DNA of 64,000 nucleotides from Amycolatopsis lurida (GCF_900105055.1 NZ_FNTA01000004.1:5301501-5365500), one strand, 5' to 3'. Counted from the stretch's first letter, positions 8,958-17,898 are shown. The notes: generated by a model not told the origin, from the letters alone. Numbers and translations are program-made.

Positions 8958-8990
8958 CGTACGCGGGTCTGCCCATTAGGCCCGCGTACG
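8958..8990. terminator. hairpin terminator after sulfur transporter
   Basis: CGTACGCGGG (8958-8967) and CCCGCGTACG (8981-8990) are perfect 10-bp arms around a 13-base loop. It lacks a T tract, but it sits between the stop at 8939 and the promoter region of the next gene, so it probably ends the transporter transcript. Confidence 0.6.
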
Positions 8991-8998
8991 GGAAAAAG

Positions 8999-9067
8999 TT
9001 GGCAGACAAAACCTGTGTTCGGCTACCCTCGGCTACGTTCTGAGCTTGCGCATTAATGCACAAGCTC
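8999..9067 (+). promoter_or_regulatory. promoter and 26-bp palindromic operator of the DHA2 exporter
   Basis: GAGCTTG (9042-9048) and CAAGCTC (9061-9067) flank a second palindrome GCATTAATGC (9050-9059); together they make a 26-base dyad with one mismatched pair. It lies 102 bases upstream of the exporter ATG and about 13 bases after a possible -10 (TACCCT, 9024-9029; -35 TTGGCA at 8999, spacing 19). The geometry is that of a repressor site at the transcription start, typical of TetR- or MarR-controlled efflux genes. No regulator gene is adjacent. Confidence 0.6.
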
Positions 9068-9168
9068 GATTGGGGAAGGCTCGGCGCGAGGCCGGGCATC
9101 GATTCCGTAGTCGCGACCGCGGGGGTCGTCGCGTCCCGGGGACACTGAGCATCAGGGACGGATTTTTC

Positions 9169-10701
9169 ATGTCAACGCAAAGCCCGGCCGCACCGGGCGG
9201 CGACAAACTCGACGCGGGCGTGCTCAAGATCGCCGGCGTCGTCATCCTCGGCGCGATCATGGCGATCCTCGACACGACGGTCGTCAACGTCGCGCTCCAG
9301 AAACTGACCATCGAGTTCCAGACCTCGTTCGACACCATCCAATGGATCGCGACCGGCTACATGCTCGCCCTGGCGACGGTCATCCCGATCACCGGCTGGG
9401 CTTCGGACCGGTTCGGCACCAAACGCCTCTACATGACCGCGATCGGGCTGTTCCTGATCGGCTCGATGCTCGCGGGCATGGCCTGGGACGTCGAATCGCT
9501 GATCGTCTTCCGGGTCCTGCAGGGCTTCGGCGGTGGCATGCTGATGCCCGCCGGCATGACGATCCTGACCAGGGCCGCCGGACCGCACCGGATCGGGCGC
9601 GTGATGGGCGTGCTCGGGGTGCCGATGCTGCTCGGCCCGATCGGCGGGCCGATCCTCGGCGGCTGGCTGGTCGACGCGGTGAGCTGGCGCTGGATCTTCT
9701 ACATCAACGTGCCGATCGGCCTGATCACCATGGCCATGGCGTGGCGCCTGCTGCCGAAGGACCGGCCGGAGCCCAGCGAGCGGTTCGACTTCCTCGGCAT
9801 GCTGATGGTCTCGCCCGGCCTGGCGGCGCTGATCTTCGGTGTTTCGAACATCCCGTCGGCCGGCGGTGTCGGCGCGGTGGACGTCTGGCTGCCCGCGCTG
9901 GCGGGGGTCGCGTTGCTGGTGGCGTTCGTGGTCAGGGCGAACCGGGTGACCAACCCGCTGCTCGATCTGAAACTGTTCAAGAACCCGTCGTTCTCCGTCG
10001 CCATGGTGACGATGACGTTCTTCTGCGTCGCGTTCTTCGGCGCGATGCTGCTCCTGCCGACGTATTTCGTGCTGGCGCGAGGCGAATCGGCGATGAACGC
10101 CGGTCTGCTGCTCGCTCCGCAGGGTGTCGGCGCGATGCTGACCATGCCGATCGCGGGCCGGTTCGCGGACAAGATCGGCGCGCGGAAGATCGTGCTGCCC
10201 GGCCTCGTGCTGATGCTCGCCGGCCTGATCGCCTTCACTCAGATCACCGCGGCGACGCCGTACTGGCTGCTGCTTTCGGCGCTGTTCGTGATGGGGCTCG
10301 GCATGGGCGCGACGATGATGCCGATCACCTCGGCCGCGTTGCAGACGCTCAAATCGGAGGACATGGCGAAGGCATCGACGGCGACGAACATCCTGCAGCA
10401 GACCGCGGGCGCGATCGGTTCGGCGGTGCTGTCGATCATCCTCGCGGCGCTGCTCGCCGGGAAGTTCGGCGTGCCGACCGCGGAGGGACAGCTGGCCGCG
10501 ACGGCCGCGGTGATGAACCCGGCGACGCGCGAAGCGGCCTCGGGGCTGACCGCGGACGCGTTCTCGACGACGTTCCTGTGGTCGATGATCCTGCTCGCGC
10601 TGTGCTTGATCCCGGCGGCGTTCCTGCCGAAGACCAAGCCCGCCCTTCCGGAGGGCGCGGACGGCGAGGTCGCCCCGGCCCCGCCGATCATGACCCACTA
10701 G
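9169..10701 (+). CDS. MFS transporter, DHA2 family (EmrB/QacA type, 14 TMS)
   Basis: The 510-residue protein starts at ATG 9169. It has about 14 hydrophobic segments and the DHA2 motifs: motif D1 in helix 1 (AIMAILDTTVVNVAL, about residues 25-39), motif A after helix 2 (GWASDRFGTKRLY) and motif C in helix 5 (GPIGGPILGGWLV). This subfamily expels lipophilic cations, antibiotics or siderophores with protons. The short soluble tail ends in PPIMTH. It is monocistronic and has a clear upstream dyad that suggests drug- or metabolite-responsive repression. A hairpin repeat follows the stop. Confidence 0.9.
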   Translation: MSTQSPAAPGGDKLDAGVLKIAGVVILGAIMAILDTTVVNVALQKLTIEFQTSFDTIQWIATGYMLALATVIPITGWASDRFGTKRLYMTAIGLFLIGSMLAGMAWDVESLIVFRVLQGFGGGMLMPAGMTILTRAAGPHRIGRVMGVLGVPMLLGPIGGPILGGWLVDAVSWRWIFYINVPIGLITMAMAWRLLPKDRPEPSERFDFLGMLMVSPGLAALIFGVSNIPSAGGVGAVDVWLPALAGVALLVAFVVRANRVTNPLLDLKLFKNPSFSVAMVTMTFFCVAFFGAMLLLPTYFVLARGESAMNAGLLLAPQGVGAMLTMPIAGRFADKIGARKIVLPGLVLMLAGLIAFTQITAATPYWLLLSALFVMGLGMGATMMPITSAALQTLKSEDMAKASTATNILQQTAGAIGSAVLSIILAALLAGKFGVPTAEGQLAATAAVMNPATREAASGLTADAFSTTFLWSMILLALCLIPAAFLPKTKPALPEGADGEVAPAPPIMTH

Positions 10702-10710
10702 GCGCCAGAA

Positions 10711-10785
10711 GAGAGCAAGGGACCTTTGCTGCCACTCGCTTAGCCTGGCTAAGTAAGCGGTAGCAAAGGTCCCTTGCTCTCTTTT
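10711..10785. repeat. hairpin repeat, AGCAAGGGACCTTTGCT family, copy with inner stem
   Basis: GAGAGCAAGGGACCTTTGCT (10711-10730) is exactly complementary to 10762-10781, a 20-bp stem, with TTTT after it. The loop holds a second hairpin, CTTAGCC-t-GGCTAAG (10739-10753). The same inner hairpin occurs in the copy at 17789. The element lies between the convergent exporter and thiolase genes and can serve as terminator for both strands. Confidence 0.85.
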
Positions 10786-10798
10786 GCAGGTCAGAGGA

Positions 10799-12019
10799 TC
10801 AGGAGAGACGCTCCAGAACCATCGCCATGCCCTGGCCGCCGCCGACGCACATCGTCTCGAGGCCGAACTGCTTGTCGTGGTGCTGAAGCGAGTTGATCAG
10901 CGTCGAGGTGATCCGCGCGCCGGTCATGCCGAACGGGTGGCCGACGGCGATCGCGCCGCCGTTGACGTTCAGCTTGTCGAGGTCGATTCCGAGGTCCTTG
11001 TACGACGGGATGACCTGCGCGGCGAACGCCTCGTTGATCTCGACGAGGTCGATGTCGCCGATCGACATCCCAGCGCGGGCGAGCGCCTGCTTCGACGCTT
11101 CGACCGGGCCGTAGCCCATGATCTCCGGCGACAGCCCGGAAACACCGGTGGAGACGACGCGGGCGAGCGGCGTCAGCCCCAGTTCGCGAGCCTTGGTGTC
11201 GGACATGATGATCACCGCGGCGGCGCCGTCGTTGAGCGGGCAGCAGTTACCCGCGGTGATCCGGCCGTCGGGGCGGAAGACCGGCTTGAGGCCGGAGACA
11301 CCTTCGAGGGTGACGCCGGCGCGCGGACCGTCGTCCTTCGAGACCACGGTGCCGTCCGGCAGGGTGACCGGCGTGATGTCCTTGGCCCAGAAGCCGTCCG
11401 CGATGGCCTTCTCGGCGAGGTTCTGCGAGCGGACGCCGAACTCGTCCATCTCCTCACGCGACACGTTCTTCAGTCGCGCCAGGTTCTCGGCGGTCTGGCC
11501 CATCGCGATGTAGACGTCCGGCAGGGCGCCGTTCTCACGCGGATCCGTCCAGCTGTCGGCGCCCTCGGCCGCGACCTGGGCGGTGCGGGCCTCGGCGTCG
11601 GCGAACAGCGGGTTGTGCGTGTTCGGCCAGGAGTCGGAGCTTCCGTTGGCGAAGCGGGACACGGTCTCGACGCCGGCGGAGATGAACACGTCGCCTTCGC
11701 CCGCCTTGATCGCGTGCAGCGCCATGCGGGTGGTCTGGAGGCTGGACGAGCAGTACCGGGTGATCGTGCAGCCGGGCAGATGGTCGTAGCCGAGTTCGAC
11801 GGCGACGGCGCGGCCCATGTTGAAGCCCTGCTCGCCGCCCGGGAGACCACAGCCCAGCATGAGGTCTTCGATCTGCGTCGGGTCGAGTTCGGGGACCTTG
11901 TCGAGCGCGGCGCGGACCATCTGCGCGGCGAGGTCGTCCGGGCGGATGCTCACCAGCGATCCCTTGCCGGCGCGGCCGATCGGGGATCGGGCGGTGGAGA
12001 CGATGACGGCTTCGGGCAT
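10799..12019 (-). CDS. acetyl-CoA acetyltransferase (thiolase)
   Basis: ATG 12019 with GGGAG 9 bases upstream gives 406 residues, a normal thiolase length. The nucleophilic cysteine is in TRYCSSSLQTTRMALHAI (about residue 92), the C-terminal histidine in GGAIAVGHPFGMTGAR (about 360), and the second active cysteine in MCVGGGQGMA (about 391). Thiolases of this type cleave 3-ketoacyl-CoA in beta-oxidation or condense two acetyl-CoA. With an acyl-CoA oxidase-like gene 27 kb away and no adjacent beta-oxidation genes, the direction in vivo is open. It is monocistronic and divergent from cbs. Confidence 0.92.
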   Translation of the reverse strand: MPEAVIVSTARSPIGRAGKGSLVSIRPDDLAAQMVRAALDKVPELDPTQIEDLMLGCGLPGGEQGFNMGRAVAVELGYDHLPGCTITRYCSSSLQTTRMALHAIKAGEGDVFISAGVETVSRFANGSSDSWPNTHNPLFADAEARTAQVAAEGADSWTDPRENGALPDVYIAMGQTAENLARLKNVSREEMDEFGVRSQNLAEKAIADGFWAKDITPVTLPDGTVVSKDDGPRAGVTLEGVSGLKPVFRPDGRITAGNCCPLNDGAAAVIIMSDTKARELGLTPLARVVSTGVSGLSPEIMGYGPVEASKQALARAGMSIGDIDLVEINEAFAAQVIPSYKDLGIDLDKLNVNGGAIAVGHPFGMTGARITSTLINSLQHHDKQFGLETMCVGGGQGMAMVLERLS

Positions 12020-12191
12020 GGAACGACACTCCCTTGTTTTCGATCCAGACGCGCTAAGCGGTTGCTCACCTCGCATCCTCCACCGGAGGGGGGTGCGGGT
12101 CAAAGGCGAAGGCGATCCACGCCACTCTTTTCCAGGGACACATCATCGTGCGCAGTTGAGTGGGCACATCGCGACCTGCGGCGTTTAGGCT

Positions 12192-13568
12192 GTGGGAGTG
12201 GAATACGTCGAGCACATCGTGGACCTCGTGGGCAACACCCCTCTGGTCAAGCTGAACGCACTGGCCGAGGGGCTCCAGCCGCTCATCCTGGCCAAGGTCG
12301 AGTACGTCAACCCCGGCGGCAGCGTCAAGGACCGCATCGCGCTGCGGATGATCGAAGCCGCGGAGCGTTCCGGCGAGCTGAAGCCCGGCGGCACCATCGT
12401 CGAGCCGACCTCCGGCAACACCGGCGTCGGGCTGGCCATGGTGGCGCAGCGCAAGGGGTACAAGTGCGTGTTCGTCTGCCCGGACAAGGTCAGCGAGGAC
12501 AAGCGCAATGTGCTCAAGGCCTACGGCGCGCGCGTCGTGGTCTGCCCGACCGCGGTGGCGCCGGAGCACCCCGACTCCTACTACAACGTCTCCGACCGCC
12601 TCGTGCGCGAGATCGAGGGCGCCTGGAAACCGAACCAGTACGCCAACCCGGAGAACCCCGCCAGCCACTACCACTCGACCGGCCCGGAACTCTGGCGCCA
12701 GACCGAAGGCAAGATCACGCACTTCGTCGCGGGCGTCGGCACGGGCGGCACGATCTCGGGCACCGGCAAGTACCTCAAGGAGGTCAGCGACGGCCGCGTC
12801 CAGGTCATCGGCGCGGACCCCGAAGGCTCGGTGTACTCCGGCGGTTCCGGGCGGCCGTACCTGGTCGAAGGCGTCGGCGAGGACTTCTGGCCGGACACCT
12901 ACGACCGGAACATCGCCGACCGGATCATCGCGGTGTCGGACGCGGACTCGTTCGACATCACCCGCCGCCTCGCGCTCGAAGAGGGGCTCCTCGTCGGCGG
13001 TTCGTGCGGTATGGCCGTCGCCGCGGCGCTCAAGCTCGCCGAGGGCCTCGGCCCGGACGACGTCGTCGTCGTGCTCCTGCCCGACGGTGGCCGCGGCTAC
13101 CTCACCAAGGTGTTCAACGACAGCTGGATGTCCTCCTACGGCTTCCTCCCGCCGGACTCCAGCGGCAGGACCGTCGGCGACGTCCTGACGAAGAAGAGCG
13201 GCTCCCTCCCCAACCTGGTGCACAGTCACCCGAACGAGACCGTCGCCGAAGCGGTGGCGATCCTTTCCGAGTTCGGCGTCAGCCAGATGCCCGTGGTCAG
13301 CGCGGAACCGCCGGTCATGGCGGCCGAAGTCGTCGGCGCCGTCAACGAGCGTGATCTCCTCGAGGCGCTCTTCACCGGCAAGGCGCAGCTGGCCGACCGG
13401 CTCGAGCAGCACATGTCGCCGCCGCTGCCGACCATCGGCGCCGGTGAACAGGTGAGCGTGGCGATGAACGCGCTCTCGGGCGCGGACGGCGCGCTGGTGC
13501 TGGTCGACGGCAAGCCGGCGGGGGTCGTCACCCGGCACGACCTGCTCGCGTTTCTCGCGGGACGGTAA
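12192..13568 (+). CDS. cbs: cystathionine beta-synthase
   Basis: The 458-residue product has the fold-type II PLP domain followed by a pair of CBS domains (about residues 340-458). The PLP lysine is in NPGGSVKDRIALRM (about 41), the PLP phosphate loop in GTGGTISGTGKYL, and the substrate motif TSGNTGVGLAM near 76. The enzyme joins serine and homocysteine into cystathionine, the first step of reverse transsulfuration; metB lies 3 kb downstream on the same strand. There is no haem domain, as in other bacterial forms. GTG 12192 is used, but GTG 12198 is equally possible because no clear ribosome site decides. Confidence 0.92.
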   Translation: MGVEYVEHIVDLVGNTPLVKLNALAEGLQPLILAKVEYVNPGGSVKDRIALRMIEAAERSGELKPGGTIVEPTSGNTGVGLAMVAQRKGYKCVFVCPDKVSEDKRNVLKAYGARVVVCPTAVAPEHPDSYYNVSDRLVREIEGAWKPNQYANPENPASHYHSTGPELWRQTEGKITHFVAGVGTGGTISGTGKYLKEVSDGRVQVIGADPEGSVYSGGSGRPYLVEGVGEDFWPDTYDRNIADRIIAVSDADSFDITRRLALEEGLLVGGSCGMAVAAALKLAEGLGPDDVVVVLLPDGGRGYLTKVFNDSWMSSYGFLPPDSSGRTVGDVLTKKSGSLPNLVHSHPNETVAEAVAILSEFGVSQMPVVSAEPPVMAAEVVGAVNERDLLEALFTGKAQLADRLEQHMSPPLPTIGAGEQVSVAMNALSGADGALVLVDGKPAGVVTRHDLLAFLAGR

Positions 13569-13587
13569 AGAGGCATTTCATCGGATG

Positions 13588-13617
13588 GTCGGGCCGGGGC
13601 GTTACGAGCGGCCCGAC
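13588..13617 (+). terminator. hairpin after cbs
   Basis: GTCGGGCCG (13588-13596) pairs with CGGCCCGAC (13609-13617) around a 12-base loop. There is no T run after it. Placed 20 bases after the cbs stop, it is a probable terminator of the GC-only kind common in this window. Confidence 0.5.
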
Positions 13618-13684
13618 CCGCTATCCGATAGCGTGTCCGGTGAGTTGAACTTTTATGTCCTCGTCAAGGGGGTTCAAGACCCAA

Positions 13685-15208
13685 ATGAGTGCTCCGCAGC
13701 CACCGAATCAGCCTTGGGGTGGCGCCCAGCCACCGCAGGGACCCCCGAGTGGCCCTCAGCCGCAGCAAGACAACCCGTTCGGTTCCCCGGAACCGACCCA
13801 GGTGGTCCAGCCCGGCCAGCCCGCTCAGCCCGACTACGGGCAACCGCAGTACGGGCAGCAGCCCTCCTATGAGCAGCAGCCCCAGGGAGGCGGGTTCGGC
13901 GACACGCCGGAGCCCACGCAGGTCGTGCAGCCGGTCCAGCCGGGTTCCGGTGACGCGAACGCGACCCAGGTCGTGCAGCCGGTGAGCGGCGGCGGGGAAA
14001 GCCCCACCGCCGAGTCCACCCAGCTCGTGCCGCCGGGTTCGCAGCCGCCTGCCATCCCGTACGCCCCGCCGCCGAGCGCGGCCGACAACCCGTCCGCCGG
14101 TGCCTACGGCGCCCAGGGCGGCGGTTTCGGTCAGCAGCAGGGCTTCGGCCAGCCCCAGCAGGGTGGCTTCGACCCCTCGCAGGGCCAGCAGCAGCAGGGC
14201 TTCGGCCAGCCGCAGCAGGGCTTCGGCGGACCGCCGCAGGGCGGCTTCGGCCAGCAGCCCGGTTTCGGCGGACCGCCACAGGGCTACAGCCCCGCCGCCG
14301 CGGGCGGTGGCGGCGGGAACCCGATGTTCGGGTTCATCGCCGGTGGCGTCGTGGCGTTGCTCGGCCTGATCGCCTTGATCGTGTCGTTCGTCTACTTCGG
14401 TGACGCCAGCGACTATTCGAAGGTCTTCGACGGCGCTCCGAACCAAGAGCAGATCGAAAAGTTCCTGGACGAGGCCGGTGTGGTCGGTCCGGGGGCGACC
14501 TGGTTCTACGTGATCATGCTTCTGGTCGGGTCGCTCGTCTCCCTCGCCGGTGGCGTGGGGCTGGCCCTCGCGGGCAAGCTCCCCGGCACGGTGAAGAAGA
14601 TCGCGCCGATCGTCGTCGCCGCCGGTGGTGCGCTGCTGGTGCTGTTCGGCGTCCTCCTGCTCAGCGGTTCGACCCCGTCGTCGGACTTCCTGGACAAGCT
14701 GCCGCCGTCCGCCAGGGAAGGCGCCGGTATCGGCGGTGGCCTGCTGCACCTGCTCCTCGGCATCGTGATCCTGATCGTCGGTGTGCTGGGCCTGATCCCG
14801 GCGACCGCGCAGTTCGTGGGTCTCGGTGGCGGCGGTTCGGTGCTGGGTGCCCCGCAGGGCGGCCAGCCCGGCGGTTTCGGTGGCCCGCCGCAGGGTGGCT
14901 TCGGCCAGCCCGGTCAGTCGGGCCAGCCCGGTCCGTACGGTCAGCCGCAGGGTGGCTTCGGCCAGCCCGGTCAGCCGTCTTCGGGTGGTTTCCCGCAGCA
15001 GGGGCAGCCCGGTGGTTTCGGGCAGCAGCCCGGGCACCAGGGTCCGCCCAGCGGTGGTTTCGCTCAGCCGGGTCAGCAGCAGGGTGGCTTCGGCCAGCCT
15101 CCGCAGCAGCCCGGCGGTTTCGGGCAGCAGCCCGGCCAGCAGGGTCCGCCCAGCGGTGGTTTCGGCCAGCCGGGCCAGCAGCCCGGTCAGCCCCCGCAGC
15201 AGTGGTGA
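13685..15208 (+). CDS. Gln/Gly/Pro-rich membrane protein with four TM helices
   Basis: ATG 13685 gives 507 residues; ATG 13655 would add ten. The first 210 residues are low-complexity, rich in Pro, Gln and Gly, with three copies of an [12 protein letters not shown] motif (TQVVQP). Four hydrophobic helices follow (about 213-237, 275-298, 305-325 and 345-372). The last 110 residues are a tandem GGFGQ/PGQ repeat. The mycobacterial proline-rich antigen and 34-kDa antigen families have the same composition and membrane core, but I cannot show homology. It occupies the place of pra (Rv1078) between cbs and metB. Function unknown. Confidence 0.75.
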   Translation: MSAPQPPNQPWGGAQPPQGPPSGPQPQQDNPFGSPEPTQVVQPGQPAQPDYGQPQYGQQPSYEQQPQGGGFGDTPEPTQVVQPVQPGSGDANATQVVQPVSGGGESPTAESTQLVPPGSQPPAIPYAPPPSAADNPSAGAYGAQGGGFGQQQGFGQPQQGGFDPSQGQQQQGFGQPQQGFGGPPQGGFGQQPGFGGPPQGYSPAAAGGGGGNPMFGFIAGGVVALLGLIALIVSFVYFGDASDYSKVFDGAPNQEQIEKFLDEAGVVGPGATWFYVIMLLVGSLVSLAGGVGLALAGKLPGTVKKIAPIVVAAGGALLVLFGVLLLSGSTPSSDFLDKLPPSAREGAGIGGGLLHLLLGIVILIVGVLGLIPATAQFVGLGGGGSVLGAPQGGQPGGFGGPPQGGFGQPGQSGQPGPYGQPQGGFGQPGQPSSGGFPQQGQPGGFGQQPGHQGPPSGGFAQPGQQQGGFGQPPQQPGGFGQQPGQQGPPSGGFGQPGQQPGQPPQQW

Positions 15209-15234
15209 TTCGCCGCCACTGAACGGTTTCACTC

Positions 15235-15267
15235 GGAACACCCCCGGCCCGCGGCCGGGGGTGTTCC
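15235..15267 (+). terminator. 15-bp stem terminator after the Gln-rich membrane protein
   Basis: GGAACACCCCCGGCC (15235-15249) and its exact complement (15253-15267) form a perfect stem with a three-base loop, followed by GTTTCG. It separates the first Pro-rich gene from the next two. Confidence 0.85.
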
Positions 15268-15360
15268 GTTTCGCCCGGGTATCCCCGATTCGCCTGCCAC
15301 GGCCAGGTTCCGGAGGCTAGGGTGAGCGCCGTCAACCCACACCTGGCCGACGGGAGCGAC

Positions 15361-15918
15361 GTGACCGGTCCGTACGGATATCCCGCACAGCAGCCCGGAC
15401 CGGCTTATGGGTATCCCGCGCCGCAGGCCCGGCCCTCCGGGGCGACGGCGATCATCGCCGCGGTGCTCGGCCTCGTCGGTGCCCTCGCGTCGGGCTTCAT
15501 CCCGATCCGCTACTTCATCGAGCTCCCGTCGGGGTTCAGCCTCTCGAACCTGCCGGGCTTCGCGCTCGTCGAGCTGGTGCTGTACCTGCTCGCCGCGTTG
15601 TTCCTGCTGATGGGCGCGTTGACCACGTTCTTCCGCTCGTTGATCGGCGCCATCCTGCTGATCCTCGGTTCGCTGCTCGCCATCGTGGCCGTCGTGCTGG
15701 AACCGATCGCCTTCCGCGTGCCGTACCGGATCCACCTCGACTTCCTGCTCCGGTTCGCGACCTTCGACGGCGTCCTCCGCCTGGCCATGGTCGTGTTCGG
15801 ACTGCTCGCGCTCCTGCTGGCGGTCCTCCCGCCGACTTTCAGGTATCTGCGCTGGCGGCCCGCGCCGGTGCAGCCGTACCGGCCGCAGAACCAGTCCCCC
15901 CAGCAGGGCGGATGGTGA
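15361..15918 (+). CDS. small Pro-rich N-terminus, four-helix membrane protein (paralogue A)
   Basis: GTG 15361 is preferred because GGGAG lies 5 bases upstream, giving 185 residues; GTG 15322 would add 13 residues. A Tyr/Pro-rich head (TGPYGYPAQQPGP) precedes the motif RPSGATAIIAAVLGL, then four hydrophobic helices, then a short Pro/Gln tail ending QSPQQGGW. The next gene has the same layout and the same PSGATAII entry into helix 1, so the two are tandem paralogues. I do not recognise a characterised family; an envelope role is inferred only from topology. Confidence 0.7.
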   Translation: MTGPYGYPAQQPGPAYGYPAPQARPSGATAIIAAVLGLVGALASGFIPIRYFIELPSGFSLSNLPGFALVELVLYLLAALFLLMGALTTFFRSLIGAILLILGSLLAIVAVVLEPIAFRVPYRIHLDFLLRFATFDGVLRLAMVVFGLLALLLAVLPPTFRYLRWRPAPVQPYRPQNQSPQQGGW

Positions 15919-15961
15919 GATCCGGCGTACTTTTCGGGCAAGGAATTCGACAGGGGGAGAC

Positions 15962-16558
15962 ATGACCTTCCAGCAATACCCGCCGCAGGGATACCCGGCA
16001 CCGGGTGCCTACCCGCCGGGGCCGATGCGGCAGCCGAGCGGCGCGACCGCGATCATCGCCGGGATCCTCGCGATCCTCGGCGGGCTCTGGTTCCTCGCCG
16101 GGCTGGTGTCCCACATCATCGAGCTGTCCGACTACTTCATTTCGTTCCTGCTGGTCGGGGCGGCGCTGGACCTCGTCAGCGCGGCCTTGCTCTTGGGCGG
16201 CGGGATCATGCTGCTCCTGCGCAAGCGGGCCGGACGGGTGCTCACCGTGATCGGAGCCGCGTCCGCCATCGGGTTCGTGGCGCTGACCTTCCTGCTCCGG
16301 GCGTTCGACGTGCATTACCACTTCTCGTACAGCGGGGTGACCCTGTTCTTCGGCTTCGGCTGGCTCCTCTTCGTGGTCCTCATCCCGGCGATCGCGACCC
16401 TCGTGCTGGCGCTGGTCCCGCCGACGGTGCGCTGGCTGGCGGCGAAGCCACAGGCCGGCGCCGCGCAACCGCCGAACTTCGGATATCCACCGCCGCAGCC
16501 CGGATACCCGCCGGCCCCCGGTGCCCAGCAGCAGGGACAGCCGCCCGGGCAGTGGTGA
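15962..16558 (+). CDS. small Pro-rich N-terminus, four-helix membrane protein (paralogue B)
   Basis: ATG 15962 lies 7 bases after GGGGAGA, 43 bases downstream of paralogue A. The 198-residue product has a Tyr/Pro/Gly head (FQQYPPQGYPAPGAYPPG), the shared RQPSGATAIIAGIL motif, four membrane helices with no large loops, and a Pro/Gln tail ending QPPGQW. The first Pro-rich gene also ends in Pro-Pro-Gln-Gln-Trp, so the Q-W C-terminus recurs in all three neighbours. Function is unknown. The three genes sit between cbs and metB, but nothing in them suggests sulfur chemistry. Confidence 0.75.
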   Translation: MTFQQYPPQGYPAPGAYPPGPMRQPSGATAIIAGILAILGGLWFLAGLVSHIIELSDYFISFLLVGAALDLVSAALLLGGGIMLLLRKRAGRVLTVIGAASAIGFVALTFLLRAFDVHYHFSYSGVTLFFGFGWLLFVVLIPAIATLVLALVPPTVRWLAAKPQAGAAQPPNFGYPPPQPGYPPAPGAQQQGQPPGQW

Positions 16559-16561
16559 GTT

Positions 16562-16582
16562 CGATCCCAGACGATGGGATCG
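16562..16582 (+). other. short hairpin before metB
   Basis: CGATCCCA (16562-16569) and TGGGATCG (16575-16582) pair around GACGA. It lies between the membrane-protein stop and the metB start at 16610, so it may reduce readthrough or act in the metB leader. Confidence 0.4.
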
Positions 16583-16609
16583 CGCAGGGGTGGTCGTACC
16601 CTTGACGGT

Positions 16610-17767
16610 ATGGCCGACGATTACTCTCTGCTGGGCTTCGAGACGCGCGCGATCCACGCCGGGCAGACCCCTGATCCCCGGACCGGCGCGGTCATCGTGC
16701 CGATCTACCAGACCTCGACTTACGCGCAGGACGGCGTCGGCGGCACGCGCGAAGGCGACTACGAGTACTCCCGCACCGCGAACCCCACGCGCACCGCGCT
16801 GGAGGTCGCGCTGGCGGCGCTCGAAGGCGCGCGGCACGGTCTGGCGTACGCGTCGGGGATGGCGGCGAGTGACGTCCTGCTGCGGGCGACCCTTCGGCCC
16901 GGAGACCACCTCGTGCTCGGCAACGACGCGTACGGCGGCACGTTCCGCCTGATCGACAAGGTGCTGAGCCTGTGGGGCGTCGAGCACACGGTCGCCGACC
17001 TGGGGAACATCGATGAGGTCCGCGCGGCGATCCGGCCGGAGACGAAGCTGATCTGGTGCGAGTCGCCGACGAACCCCATGCTGGGGATCGCCGACATCGC
17101 CGCGCTGGCCGAGGTCGCGCACGGCGCCGGCGCCCGCCTGGTCGTCGACAACACCTTCGCCACCCCGTACCTGCAGAACCCGCTTTCGCTGGGTGCCGAC
17201 GTCGTCCTGCACTCGACGACCAAGTACCTCGGCGGGCACTCCGACGTCGTCGGCGGCGCGATCTTGACGAACGAGGACGAGTTGCGCGAGCAGCTGTTCT
17301 ACCTGCGCAACGCGGCGGGCGCGGTGCCCGGCCCGTTCGACGCGTGGCTGACCCTGCGCGGGATCAAGACGCTCGCGCTGCGGATGGAGCGGCACAGCGA
17401 CAACGCCGAACTGATCGCCCGGATGCTGCTGAAGCACCCGAAGGTCGAGCGCGTCTACTACCCGGGCCTGCCGGAGCACCCCGGGCACGAGGTCGCCTCG
17501 AAGCAGATGCGGCGCTTCGGCGGGATGATCTCGTTCACCCACATCGACGGCGAGCAGGCCGCGCTCGACGTCGCGTCGAAGACGAAGCTGTTCATCCTCG
17601 CCGAGTCGCTGGGCGGGATCGAATCGCTCATCGAGCATCCCGGCAAGATGACCCACGCGAGCACCGCCGGGTCCACCCTGGAGGTGCCGGACAACCTGCT
17701 GCGCCTGTCCGTCGGCATCGAGGACGGCAGCGACCTGGTCGACGATCTGGCCAAGGCCCTGGGCTGA
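16610..17767 (+). CDS. metB: cystathionine gamma-synthase/lyase
   Basis: ATG 16610 gives 385 residues. It is a Cys/Met-metabolism PLP enzyme: N-terminal FETRAIHAGQTPDP, tyrosine-containing YEYSRTANPTR (about residue 45), and PLP lysine in LHSTTKYLGGHSDVVGG (about 200). Together with cbs it would interconvert homocysteine, cystathionine and cysteine. The family includes both synthases and lyases, and the two cannot be distinguished safely by eye; the M. tuberculosis gene at the same place is called metB. No operon partner follows: a hairpin repeat lies 20 bases after the stop. Confidence 0.9.
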   Translation: MADDYSLLGFETRAIHAGQTPDPRTGAVIVPIYQTSTYAQDGVGGTREGDYEYSRTANPTRTALEVALAALEGARHGLAYASGMAASDVLLRATLRPGDHLVLGNDAYGGTFRLIDKVLSLWGVEHTVADLGNIDEVRAAIRPETKLIWCESPTNPMLGIADIAALAEVAHGAGARLVVDNTFATPYLQNPLSLGADVVLHSTTKYLGGHSDVVGGAILTNEDELREQLFYLRNAAGAVPGPFDAWLTLRGIKTLALRMERHSDNAELIARMLLKHPKVERVYYPGLPEHPGHEVASKQMRRFGGMISFTHIDGEQAALDVASKTKLFILAESLGGIESLIEHPGKMTHASTAGSTLEVPDNLLRLSVGIEDGSDLVDDLAKALG

Positions 17768-17788
17768 CCGCCGCCGAGCCCAGGGAGT

Positions 17789-17855
17789 GAGCAAGGGACC
17801 TTTGCTTCCACTCGCTTAGCCGAGCTAAGTAAGTGGGAGCAAAGGTCCCTTGCTC
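17789..17855. repeat. hairpin repeat, AGCAAGGGACCTTTGCT family, copy with inner stem
   Basis: The outer arms 17789-17811 and 17833-17855 pair over 23 bp with one wobble. The inner hairpin is CTTAGC-cga-GCTAAG. The sequence CCACTCGCTTAGCC and the following GCTAAGTAAG are shared with the copy at 10711, showing that the loop is part of the repeat. It lies between convergent metB and a small membrane-protein gene. Confidence 0.85.
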
Positions 17856-17898
17856 TGTTCGCGCTGGTCAGCGCGGTGTGGTGGGAGGAATCGCCCGG

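Noticed and set aside
10784-13354. 856-residue frame spanning thiolase and cbs
   Set aside because: Antisense to thiolase and out of frame with cbs; no motif, so not a gene.
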